64,000 nucleotides of DNA, taken from positions 1-64,000 of the forward strand of contig JAOARL010000012.1 in NCBI GenBank assembly GCA_025210555.1, in the 5' to 3' direction. Shown in pieces: positions 44,196 through 53,825 of the stretch (position 1 is the first letter of the stretch; the number at the start of each line of letters is the position of its first letter). Source of the DNA: Clostridia bacterium (GTDB lineage: Bacteria; Bacillota; Clostridia; Lachnospirales; JAOARL01). The notes under the pieces were generated by a model that saw only the letters and a list, made by a program, of their open reading frames with translations, was not told where the DNA came from and searched no databases. A program made the position numbers and the translations under genes.

Positions 44196-44849
44196 ATGAA
44201 TAAGTATTTAAAGTTAGGCGCAATAGGGATAGTTATTACGGTTATAATTATTTCAATTATAAATGTGTATACTGGAGTTAGTACGGATAAATATCTCTAT
44301 AGTGATATAGAAAAAATACCAAGTAATGATGTTGGTATGGTACTTGGAACTAGCAAATATACAATAGGCGGTTTGAATTTATATTTTAAAAAGAGAATGG
44401 ATGCTGCTGAAATGCTTTATAAAAGAGGCAAAATAAGGTATATAATTGTTAGTGGGGATAATGCTCATATGAGTTATAATGAGCCTATAACGATGCAAAA
44501 AGAATTGATGGAAAGAGGAATACCAGAGGATAAAATTTATCTTGATTATGCGGGATTTAGAACTTTGGACTCTGTTGTGAGAGCAAAAGAAATTTTTGGA
44601 CAGTCAAAAATAACAATAATTTCACAAAAGTTTCATAATGAAAGGGCAGTATATATAGCTAGGAGAAGAGGGATAGAAGCAATTGGATATAATGCTGGTA
44701 AAATAATCGGAATTAATTCTGTTAAGACTAATGTAAGAGAATATTTTGCTAAAGTAGCAATGTTTTTGGATATATACTTGTTAAATAAGCAACCTAAATT
44801 CTTAGGTGAAAAAATTGTAATTGGAAATGAAACAAAAATAAAGAACTAA
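44196..44849 (+). CDS. SanA/YdcF-like DUF218 membrane protein
   Basis: This 217-residue protein has one N-terminal membrane helix (6-25) followed by a DUF218 Rossmann-like domain. Motifs are MVLGTSKY (39-46), IIVSGDN, and the ERGIPEDKIYLDYAGFRTLDSVVRAKEIF block that matches E. coli SanA. The later QKFHNERAVYIARRRGIEAIGY is also present. SanA affects vancomycin permeability, and the chemistry is unknown. Its start is 3 bases after addB, so it is cotranscribed with it. The domain should face outward. Confidence 0.9.
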   Translation: MNKYLKLGAIGIVITVIIISIINVYTGVSTDKYLYSDIEKIPSNDVGMVLGTSKYTIGGLNLYFKKRMDAAEMLYKRGKIRYIIVSGDNAHMSYNEPITMQKELMERGIPEDKIYLDYAGFRTLDSVVRAKEIFGQSKITIISQKFHNERAVYIARRRGIEAIGYNAGKIIGINSVKTNVREYFAKVAMFLDIYLLNKQPKFLGEKIVIGNETKIKN

Positions 44850-44868
44850 TCATTTGATTAGTTCTTTT
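44841..44868. terminator. Two-way terminator between the SanA-like gene and DUF4364
   Basis: AAGAACTAATCA and TGATTAGTTCTT pair perfectly over 12 bases around TT, with T or A runs on the outer sides. Confidence 0.88.
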
Positions 44869-45403
44869 CATTTGGTTTAGTTAAGTTAGCTAAAATTATG
44901 CTATAAAGCTCATCATGTTCATCTTCCCAATTAGAGCATATTAGTTTAGCTTGTTCTTTGCTAGCTACATTTATTTGTAAATCTAATAATGTCATATTAC
45001 TTTCGTTAATTTTACAATTAACAATAAATTCAGTGTCATTTTTGGGTATATAATCTGCAACAACCTCAATGTCTTTTTTTATTTCGGTCTTATTTTCATT
45101 TATATAAATATCAATTTCACTTCTTATATTCTCGGGTATTTTATTAACAAAATAGTTAAGTGTCTTTAATCCCTTTTTTGTGTGAGAATAAAAAGTAGCG
45201 GTACTTTCTTCATGTTTATCAATTAATTTTGCATTTAATAGCTCAGCTAAGTATTGTTGTAGAGAAAAATAGTCAGTGTAATTTTTTTCTAAAATAAACT
45301 GTGTAATTGTCGCATTAGAAATAGGTACATTTATATTGTTTAATAAATATAAAACTATTAATTTATTTATAGTAAGCTCTTGAGTGTAGTTAATATTAAA
45401 CAT
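44858..45403 (-). CDS. DUF4364-family winged-helix protein
   Basis: In this 181-residue protein, residues about 8-75 form a winged helix (ELTINKLIVLYLLNNINVPISNATITQFILEKNYTDYFSLQQYLAELL). The rest is the alpha/beta tail of DUF4364 with VNCKINESNMTLLDLQINVASKEQAKLIC. The family is widespread in Clostridia and uncharacterised, and looks like a transcription regulator. It overlaps the upstream radical SAM gene by 8 bases, so both are on one transcript. Confidence 0.9.
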   Translation of the reverse strand: MFNINYTQELTINKLIVLYLLNNINVPISNATITQFILEKNYTDYFSLQQYLAELLNAKLIDKHEESTATFYSHTKKGLKTLNYFVNKIPENIRSEIDIYINENKTEIKKDIEVVADYIPKNDTEFIVNCKINESNMTLLDLQINVASKEQAKLICSNWEDEHDELYSIILANLTKPNEKN

Positions 45404-46313
45404 TATAATCTTCTCCTTGTAATATATTTTGATCTTTTAATTTTTTGTTAATTTTATTTAATATGTGTTTTTTGTCAGTAGACCAGAGGGGTGCTATTAG
45501 TAAGTTTCTAGGAGCATCACCAGTAAGCCTGTGAATAACAATATCTTTTCTTAAAATTTTAATTATATCAATAACTAAATTTATATAATTATCCTTTTCC
45601 ATTATATCAAATTTTTCTTTAAAATAAAATCGTTCTAAAGGAGTTTCTTTTAAAATATGTAGCATATGTATTTTTATTCCTTGAATGCTTAAATTATTTA
45701 AGTATTTGATTGTTTTAATTACATCAAATGAAGTTTCGTTTGGTAGACCAGTTATTACATGAATAACTTTATCTATATTTGCATCTTCAAGTTTTTGAAT
45801 AGCTGATTCAAATACGTCAAGATTATAGCCTCTATTTATTAATTTTGCAGTATTCTCATTTATTGTCTGGAGTCCAAGTTCAACCCAAAGGTAAGTTTTT
45901 TTACTTAGTTCAGATAGTAGATTTATTATTTCATCATTTAAGCAATCTGGTCTTGTTGCAATTGCAATACCTACAATATCAGGTTCTGACAAAGCAGAAT
46001 TATATATTTTTTTAAGGTTTTCAATAGTATCATAAGTGTTGGTATATGCTTGAAAATATGCTATATACTTACCATTAGAAATTTTGTTGTTCAATAATTC
46101 CTTTTGCATTTTGATTTGTTCTTTAACACTTTTATCTTTATATGTAAAATCACCTGAACCTCTTTTGCTGCAAAAAAGACAACCATCTTTTGAAATTCTC
46201 CCATCTCTATTAGGACAAGTAAAACCTGCATCTAAAGAAAGTTTGTATATCTTTTCACCAAATTTATTCTTTAAAAAGTAATTTAAATTATTATATCTTT
46301 TATCTCCCCACAT
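45396..46313 (-). CDS. Radical SAM protein, YtqA/YhcC (TIGR01212) type
   Basis: The 305-residue protein has the radical SAM cluster C33-x11-C45-x2-C48 within LDAGFTCPNRDGRISKDGCLFCS. It also has the family blocks YFQAYTNTYDT and GIAIATRPDCL. The later VELGLQTINENTAKLINRGYN and VIHVITGLPNE are also present. The wide spacing of the first cysteine is normal for this group. The reaction is not settled; a role in tRNA or sulfur chemistry is sometimes suggested. ATG 46313 follows AAAGGTGAT; a GTG nine bases earlier is inside that site. Confidence 0.92.
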   Translation of the reverse strand: MWGDKRYNNLNYFLKNKFGEKIYKLSLDAGFTCPNRDGRISKDGCLFCSKRGSGDFTYKDKSVKEQIKMQKELLNNKISNGKYIAYFQAYTNTYDTIENLKKIYNSALSEPDIVGIAIATRPDCLNDEIINLLSELSKKTYLWVELGLQTINENTAKLINRGYNLDVFESAIQKLEDANIDKVIHVITGLPNETSFDVIKTIKYLNNLSIQGIKIHMLHILKETPLERFYFKEKFDIMEKDNYINLVIDIIKILRKDIVIHRLTGDAPRNLLIAPLWSTDKKHILNKINKKLKDQNILQGEDYNV

Positions 46314-46340
46314 AATTATCACCTTTAAGTATTATAAATA

Positions 46341-46361
46341 ATTTTACAAATAATGTAAAAT
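46341..46361. promoter_or_regulatory. Inverted repeat in the divergent promoter region
   Basis: ATTTTAC and GTAAAAT are separated by 7 bases, between the radical SAM gene and the large secreted protein. It could be an operator for either gene. A similar GTAAAATTATAT block recurs at 46388-46399. Confidence 0.4.
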
Positions 46362-46372
46362 TATATAGAAAC

Positions 46373-46400
46373 TTTACATAATTCATAGTAAAATTATATT
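46373..46400 (+). promoter_or_regulatory. Possible promoter of the large secreted protein
   Basis: TTTACA (46373-46378), 16 bases, TATATT (46395-46400). The surrounding AT-richness makes the choice uncertain. Confidence 0.4.
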
Positions 46401-46427
46401 AATACTATTATCTTAAGGGGGATAAAA

Positions 46428-49400
46428 ATGAAAAAGTTAAGTATATTTTTAGCAGTGTTTATTATTTTTATAGTATTAGGAGGAAAGAGTTTTGCAGTTG
46501 ATTATATATATAAAAAGTCAACATCTGGTTATAGTAGTTGGAGAAACTATGACGACGGGTATAATTCAAATGGATCAGAACCTAGCAACGCGTATTATGT
46601 AGTATTAGGCTCTAGTGGATTATATGAATATAAAAGAGATGCAGATGGTGATAGAGAGTATGGTGATGATACACATCTTAATTCACAAGAACTTTATGCT
46701 TCTTGGAGAGATTGGGCAAGTGATGGGGAACGATATGCTAAAAGGGTTAGAAGAAGAGATCATATTCCTGTAACCTTTGTAGCAAATATAACAGCGCCTA
46801 ATGGTACATATCCAGATAATGGGAAACATTCAGATGGTTATTATTATGAAAAGTTAGGACTTTCAGGACTTTATGAGTGGGGAAAATATGAAGTTAAGTA
46901 TACTAACTGGACAAGAGTCTATTCGAAGACATCAAGCTATAATGATACAGATTTTTATAGAAATTTTGGAGTTAATCCTTACACTAATAGTTATGACAAT
47001 ACATCAACTGGGCATAGGATAAGCCAAACAGCGACTAGAGAAGAATATATAAGAGCCTGGTATTATGATGGAGACCGTGTAAAGAGTTTCCACTTTGTTA
47101 ACTATAGAGATCCAATAAAATATAAATTGATAGAATATTCATCAGGTGCGGATACGGATCATGTAAATGGAGAAGTCGCAGCAGATGGTTTCTTATGGGT
47201 TAGAGAAAGGCAAATATATGATGTTTCAGAAGTAAGAACAGATACAAATAAAGTTGTTACTCAAGAATATTATTATGATAAATATAATGCTGACTATTAT
47301 ACTTCAAGAGGTGGACATTCATATAGATATGATAGAGACCATGATAGCGGTATGTACGATGGAACAGAAGCAAATCTATATGAAAGTTTTGAAACTGTAA
47401 AGAGCCAGGGGAATTGGTATTTAAGAGGAACTGGATCATATGGAAAAAGAAGTGATGGATATGAAAGTAATGGAGAAAGATCAAGATATAGAAGAACTAA
47501 TTCTGAAAGACACTGGAGCGATAGAAAAGATGAGTATGTATATAGATATAGTTATGAATGGTATCACTACGATATAGATTTTACTCATGGCATGACACCA
47601 TATTATTATAAAACAAGTTTAGCACAATCAAATTTAGTTGCTATGGATGGAGATTATCCTAATAATGGAAGACATACAGATGGTTTCTGGTATGTAAAAA
47701 AAGGTATAGCAAATCAACCACCAGTTGTAACAGTTACAAATACAACTAAATATGGTAAGACAACAGATAATTTTGTAATAAGCGGAAACGTAACAGATGC
47801 TAATGGTGGCAATGTTAGTATAACAGCTACAATAAATGGAAAAGCAAAAGTAGCAAATGTTGCAAGTGGGAATGGAGCATATACGCTTACATGGACTGGA
47901 GCTGAAATAGGACTTGGAACACATACTAATGTTGTGATAACAGCTACAGATAATAAAGGTGCGACAGATACAGTGAATTTTGCCTCTAAGTTAAATGTTG
48001 ATAATACAGCACCAAATTTAGTTAGTGCAGTTCCAACAAAATACACATATAAAAATGGAAATGATTATTGGATAAAGCAAAATGAAACCTTTAAGATTAA
48101 AATAAGAGGATATGATGCACTTCCAGGAATAAGATACACATATATAAGATATCCAGGCGCTGAAGATACTAGAGCTTATCATGACTGGCAGAGCAGTAAT
48201 AATCATCTAAATGAATTTGATACAAGTACATATTTAGATATAATAGAGGCTGTTGAAACATTAGAAACAGGCGGAAATAGGGAAGTTGAATTTACTACAA
48301 AAGGACTTAAGAATATGGGGCAAAATGAAGTTCAGTATTATTTTACTGATTATGCAGGGAATGTTTTGGGATATATAAATACAGGATATAGATTAGGAGT
48401 AGATACTGTATTGCCAGCAGCAAGTGTAACAGTAACTGTAAATTCTAGTACAAGCCTAACGGTAGCGGTAACAGCAAGTGATTCAGAGTCAGGAATTAAA
48501 GATTATAGTTTTGATGGCGGAAGTACATGGCAAGTATCTAACAGTAAGACATTTAGTGGACTTACGCCTAATACTCAGTATACATATAATATAAGAGTAA
48601 GAGATAATACACTTAATGTAAGAAGTCTAAGCATAAGTCAATATACAAATGCAAATACACCTTCAGGGTTTACTGCAACAAAAGGTAATACAGCAAGAAG
48701 TAGAAAAATAGACACAGTTTGGAATGCTAATAGTAATGCTGGTGGAACAACTTATGAGCTTGAAGTAAGTGATAATGGAACTTCAGGATGGACTAATATT
48801 TACACTGGAACATCAGTTAATTACGGTCATAATGGAATTTTAAATGATACAGGTTCAGAGCCTAACCCGTCAGTTACAAAATATTACAGAGTAAGAGCTA
48901 AATCGCATAATGGAAATTATACAGGCTATACAAGTGTCATAAGTGGTGATACATTAGCAACGCCTGTAACAACAATTGAAGAGTATTCTAGTAAAGGTTT
49001 GAATACTGGTAAAACAAGACTTAGAATTAACTGGAATAGTGTTCCAGGAGCTAAAGCATATGGGCTCTACATATTTGATGGATATGCTTATAGGTTTATA
49101 AATTTAGGCAATGTATTATCATTTGATAGTGATGTATTAAGATTTTTCCCTACTAAAGCTCAAATAGCTTCTTGGGGTGGAACGGCAGACATTTTCAAAA
49201 GAGATGGAAGTGGAGATTTTGTAGATTCTTCATGGAATGACCTCTATGTAAAGGCTAATGGTGGAGAAGTTTACAATACATACTCATATCATGCATGGAT
49301 TCATTTAATTTCAATAGATGATGAGGGAACTGTTTCAAGTCATACATGGCATGGTGCTAATTATATAGATCCAGCAGGAATCTTAGATAATGATCCGGCA

Positions 49401-50927
49401 AATGAAGGTACAGTTAACTTGATATCTAAAGATACTAAAAGCATAATAGTATCAGCAAGTGCTACAGATAAATATATGACAGAAAATAATACGGGATCAG
49501 GAGTAAAGGACTATAAATTCTTAAATGTAGAAAAATCAATAGAGAGTTCTTATACTCAAGAGCATGAGTTTGGAGATTTATTGTCTAATAAAAGATATAA
49601 CATAAAAGTTAAGGCAAGAGATAATAACTTAAATGAAAATGAATATAGTAGTGCTTATGCATTTGTAACAATGCCAGAAAAGCCTGAAAATATAAGTATA
49701 TATTCTATAATAGAAGATGATATGTATATAAGGGTAACACCAAGTTCTAAAAATGAGACAGTACCAGAACTTAAGGTTATAGCACAAAATGTGGATGTTT
49801 TATCTAATAAGATAGAAAGTACTTATACAGATGAAGAAATAATAAAACTTGAAGGATTTACACCAGGAGCTAATTACAAGGTTACTTATAAGATGAGAAA
49901 CTTAGATCTTGAAGAGACAGAGGAAGTTCTTATAGATGAAGTATTATTTATTAAGAAAGATGCACCAACTAGTATAGATGAATTTGAAGTGAATTATGGG
50001 AACTTAAAAACAACACAAGATGAAGTTGATGCAAAGCTTGTAGTAACAGACAATATTATTTCAAAAAATGACTTAAGAGTTAAGTTTATAATAAATGGAA
50101 ATGGATATGGATATGACTTCGATGAAGGAAAGTGGAAGTCAGATTACATAGGGAAATATTCTAAATATTATGGTGGAATACCGCTAGAAAAAGATGGAGA
50201 AAATAAGATAGAGGTAAATGTCTATGATGGAGTAGGAAATGTTTCAAAAGAGATAAGATATATAAGTAAAGAAAAAAATGGTGGAGATACAGTAATAATA
50301 GATAATGGTAATAATTCAGGAGATGAATCTTCAGGAGATAATACAGATAAAAACATAGGTGGAACTATAAACGAAGGAATAGTAACAGCTGAAGGATATA
50401 TTCTAGTAAAAGAAAGAAATGTAAAACTAGAATTAGATGTTGAAAATGTTACTGAAATATCATATTCATCAAATGGAGTAAGATGGTCACCATGGGAAAA
50501 GGTAACAGGAAATAAAGTTGTTAAGTATGTAACACTTGATAATGAACCATCAGAACTTAAGACAGTATATGTTAAGTCTAAAAATGAGTTTGGAGAAGGA
50601 AAGAAGTTTAAGGAAATATTATATAAGTTAGATAGAGAAGGACCAAAAGTAAAGGTAAGTGCAGCTAACAATATAAATATAGCCCAAAATGGAGAGATAA
50701 ACTTAAGACTTGAGATGTTAGATAATGTAACAAAGAACATAAGATATGTAGTTGAGATAAGTAAAGATGGAGAGAATACAAGAGTAATAAAAGGAGATAG
50801 CGCAGGAAATGAAAGTGTAATTCAGAAGGTAGTAGGACTAAATGATGGGTTCTATAACATAACATTAACAGCGTATGATCAACTAGGTAATGTAGGTAAG
50901 AATAAGTTAATAATACTTAGTAAATAA
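46428..50927 (+). CDS. Large secreted Tyr-rich and Ig/fibronectin-III repeat protein
   Basis: In this 1499-residue protein, residues 1-23 are a signal peptide ending SFA. Residues 24-430 are very rich in Tyr, Ser, Asp and Arg. They contain repeated short modules of the form YP(D/N)NG(K/R)HxDG(Y/F)(Y/W)Y, clearest near 125 and 410, with weaker relatives near 45 and 260. About 430-530 is an Ig-like domain (VTVTNTTKYGKTTDNFVISGNVTD). From 530 on come several Fn3/Big-type domains, for example TPNTQYTYNIRVRDNTLNV and KYYRVRAKSHNGNYTGYTS. The last domains read YNITLTAYDQLGNVGKN. No LPxTG, S-layer or choline-binding anchor is seen, so retention on the wall is unexplained. I infer adhesion, matrix or carbohydrate binding from domain types only. 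The ribosome site is AAGGGGGAT. Confidence 0.85.
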   Translation: MKKLSIFLAVFIIFIVLGGKSFAVDYIYKKSTSGYSSWRNYDDGYNSNGSEPSNAYYVVLGSSGLYEYKRDADGDREYGDDTHLNSQELYASWRDWASDGERYAKRVRRRDHIPVTFVANITAPNGTYPDNGKHSDGYYYEKLGLSGLYEWGKYEVKYTNWTRVYSKTSSYNDTDFYRNFGVNPYTNSYDNTSTGHRISQTATREEYIRAWYYDGDRVKSFHFVNYRDPIKYKLIEYSSGADTDHVNGEVAADGFLWVRERQIYDVSEVRTDTNKVVTQEYYYDKYNADYYTSRGGHSYRYDRDHDSGMYDGTEANLYESFETVKSQGNWYLRGTGSYGKRSDGYESNGERSRYRRTNSERHWSDRKDEYVYRYSYEWYHYDIDFTHGMTPYYYKTSLAQSNLVAMDGDYPNNGRHTDGFWYVKKGIANQPPVVTVTNTTKYGKTTDNFVISGNVTDANGGNVSITATINGKAKVANVASGNGAYTLTWTGAEIGLGTHTNVVITATDNKGATDTVNFASKLNVDNTAPNLVSAVPTKYTYKNGNDYWIKQNETFKIKIRGYDALPGIRYTYIRYPGAEDTRAYHDWQSSNNHLNEFDTSTYLDIIEAVETLETGGNREVEFTTKGLKNMGQNEVQYYFTDYAGNVLGYINTGYRLGVDTVLPAASVTVTVNSSTSLTVAVTASDSESGIKDYSFDGGSTWQVSNSKTFSGLTPNTQYTYNIRVRDNTLNVRSLSISQYTNANTPSGFTATKGNTARSRKIDTVWNANSNAGGTTYELEVSDNGTSGWTNIYTGTSVNYGHNGILNDTGSEPNPSVTKYYRVRAKSHNGNYTGYTSVISGDTLATPVTTIEEYSSKGLNTGKTRLRINWNSVPGAKAYGLYIFDGYAYRFINLGNVLSFDSDVLRFFPTKAQIASWGGTADIFKRDGSGDFVDSSWNDLYVKANGGEVYNTYSYHAWIHLISIDDEGTVSSHTWHGANYIDPAGILDNDPANEGTVNLISKDTKSIIVSASATDKYMTENNTGSGVKDYKFLNVEKSIESSYTQEHEFGDLLSNKRYNIKVKARDNNLNENEYSSAYAFVTMPEKPENISIYSIIEDDMYIRVTPSSKNETVPELKVIAQNVDVLSNKIESTYTDEEIIKLEGFTPGANYKVTYKMRNLDLEETEEVLIDEVLFIKKDAPTSIDEFEVNYGNLKTTQDEVDAKLVVTDNIISKNDLRVKFIINGNGYGYDFDEGKWKSDYIGKYSKYYGGIPLEKDGENKIEVNVYDGVGNVSKEIRYISKEKNGGDTVIIDNGNNSGDESSGDNTDKNIGGTINEGIVTAEGYILVKERNVKLELDVENVTEISYSSNGVRWSPWEKVTGNKVVKYVTLDNEPSELKTVYVKSKNEFGEGKKFKEILYKLDREGPKVKVSAANNINIAQNGEINLRLEMLDNVTKNIRYVVEISKDGENTRVIKGDSAGNESVIQKVVGLNDGFYNITLTAYDQLGNVGKNKLIILSK

Positions 50928-50962
50928 AAAAATAATCACTTCAGATGAAGTGATTATTTTTA
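50926..50962. terminator. Two-way terminator after the secreted protein
   Basis: AAAAATAATCACTTCA and TGAAGTGATTATTTTT form a perfect 16-pair stem around GA. The stem has A at the left and T at the right, so it serves both strands. Confidence 0.93.
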
Positions 50963-51319
50963 TACAACTCTTTTTACTTTTGAAGTTGTTTTATCATTAA
51001 ATTTTTTCATACGTACATATTTATCATAAGTAGCATGAGCAAATCTGAAAATTATGTTTTCAAGGTCTGAAAAATTAAGTAAATCTTGGTGCGTTGATGA
51101 AAAGCTATCTTTAAAATCAAAATAATTGTTAGATTCAGGATTAAATCTTACTATATCGTCATCAACTTCTTCGTTTTCTAAAGCGTCACTAACTAAGTAA
51201 TAAATTGTTTTAGAAAAGTTGTTGTGAAGATCTGCTAAATTTTTTGCGGTATTAATGTTTTGCCTAAATTGCTTAAGATGCTTTCTCTCATAAAGAGAGA
51301 ATGATTTTTTGTATGACAT
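50960..51319 (-). CDS. Small soluble protein of unknown function
   Basis: The protein has 119 residues from the ATG at 51319, which follows AAGGTGGTGG; a longer frame to 51382 would start before that site. It is charged and helical, with a basic N-terminus (SYKKSFSLYERKHLKQFRQN) and basic C-terminus (TTSKVKRVV) around an acidic middle (NEEVDDD). I do not recognise it. It is alone, divergent from dinB and convergent with the secreted protein. Confidence 0.7.
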   Translation of the reverse strand: MSYKKSFSLYERKHLKQFRQNINTAKNLADLHNNFSKTIYYLVSDALENEEVDDDIVRFNPESNNYFDFKDSFSSTHQDLLNFSDLENIIFRFAHATYDKYVRMKKFNDKTTSKVKRVV

Positions 51320-51383
51320 ATAACCACCACCTTTTTTAGATACTATAATTATAACATGTAATAAAAATAATTTAAAATTCATC

Positions 51384-51413
51384 TTGCAAACATTAGTTCG
51401 TATCTGGTAAAAT
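51384..51413 (+). promoter_or_regulatory. Promoter of dinB
   Basis: TTGCAA (51384-51389), 18 bases, TGgTAAAAT with TAAAAT at 51408-51413. No clear LexA/DinR box (GAAC-N4-GTTC) overlaps it. Confidence 0.5.
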
Positions 51414-51430
51414 TACAATAGGTGATTAAA

Positions 51431-52564
51431 TTGAAGTATATATTACATATAGATATGAACTCTTTCTTTGCATCGTGTGAGCAAGCAAATAATGAAGAGT
51501 ATATTAGAAAACCAATAATTGTTGCGGGTGATCCAAGAAGCAGGCATGGAATTGTCCTGGCAGCAAGTTATGAAGCTAAAAAGTATGGCATAAAAACTAC
51601 TATGCCTATTTGGCAAGCTCTTAATTTGTGTAAAGATGCAATTGTAGTTAAACCTAAGATGGGACTTTATAGTGAAGTTTCAGACAAAATAATGAAAATA
51701 TTAGATAGATATACGCCAATAAAAGAAAAATTTTCCATAGATGAAGCGTTTTTAGATATGGGAAATGAAAAAGATGTATTAGGTGTTGCTAGAAATATTC
51801 AAAAGACTATTTTAGATGAGGTTGGAATAATGAGTTCGATAGGAATATCAACAAATAAGTTTTTAGCAAAAATGGCATCAGAAATGAAAAAGCCTATGGG
51901 TATAACGACACTTTATATAGATGAAATTGAGAAGAAAATATATAATATGAAAGTTAAAGAAATGTTTGGGGTAGGTAAAAAAACTGCTAAGACTTTAAAT
52001 AATATGGGGATTATAACAATAGGCGACTTGTCTAAAGTTAATGAAGATGTATTATCAAAAAGGATAGGACTAAAACATGCTAGAAAAATACTTAACAATT
52101 CAAGAGGAATAGGAGAAGATGTTTTAGATCCAAATTCGTATAGTGAATTTAAAAGTGTGGGAAATGAAATCACACTAAAAGAAGATTTGGATATAGCCGA
52201 AGATATATTGGTGTTTTACAAGAGGCTTTCTGAAAAAGTTGCCTATAGGCTAAGGGATAAAAGTTATAAGGGTAAAACTATTAATTTGAAAATCAAGTAT
52301 TATGATTTTGAAGTTATAACAAGGAGTAAAAGTATTCAAACGAAGTTTGATGATGCAGATACTATATATAAAGAAATAAAAGAGCTATTTATGAAAAATT
52401 GGGATAAGAGGAAAGTAAGACTTATAGGCGTTTCAGTTAGCAACGTTGAATCAATAAAAGAGGATTATCAAATGTCACTTTTTGACAATAAAAAAGGTAT
52501 TGAAGAGGATCTTGATAAGATTAGGAATAAATATGGTAATGGAATAATAAGAAAAGGCATATGA
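51431..52564 (+). CDS. dinB: DNA polymerase IV (DinB, Y family)
   Basis: The 377-residue translesion polymerase has the DMNSFFASCEQ metal-binding start, YSEVSDKIM and the catalytic SIDEAFLDMG. The thumb helix-hairpin-helix is KEMFGVGKKTAKTLNNMGI. The little finger follows, and the end QMSLFDNKK contains a beta-clamp binding motif (Q-x-x-L-F). I prefer TTG 51431, preceded by AGGTGAT, over the GTG at 51422 that lies within that site. It stands alone. tgt has its own promoter just after. Confidence 0.96.
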   Translation: MKYILHIDMNSFFASCEQANNEEYIRKPIIVAGDPRSRHGIVLAASYEAKKYGIKTTMPIWQALNLCKDAIVVKPKMGLYSEVSDKIMKILDRYTPIKEKFSIDEAFLDMGNEKDVLGVARNIQKTILDEVGIMSSIGISTNKFLAKMASEMKKPMGITTLYIDEIEKKIYNMKVKEMFGVGKKTAKTLNNMGIITIGDLSKVNEDVLSKRIGLKHARKILNNSRGIGEDVLDPNSYSEFKSVGNEITLKEDLDIAEDILVFYKRLSEKVAYRLRDKSYKGKTINLKIKYYDFEVITRSKSIQTKFDDADTIYKEIKELFMKNWDKRKVRLIGVSVSNVESIKEDYQMSLFDNKKGIEEDLDKIRNKYGNGIIRKGI

Positions 52565-52567
52565 AAG

Positions 52568-53753
<1,186 letters not shown>

Positions 53754-53758
53754 CTGTA

Positions 53759-53787
53759 TTGACTTAGAAGCTACGTAATTATATAAT
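53759..53787 (+). promoter_or_regulatory. Promoter of secDF
   Basis: TTGACT (53759-53764), 17 bases, TATAAT (53782-53787), nearly consensus. Confidence 0.85.
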
Positions 53788-53825
53788 TAAAGTTGTTAAT
53801 TAAAAAGAGGAGGAAACACAAAATT

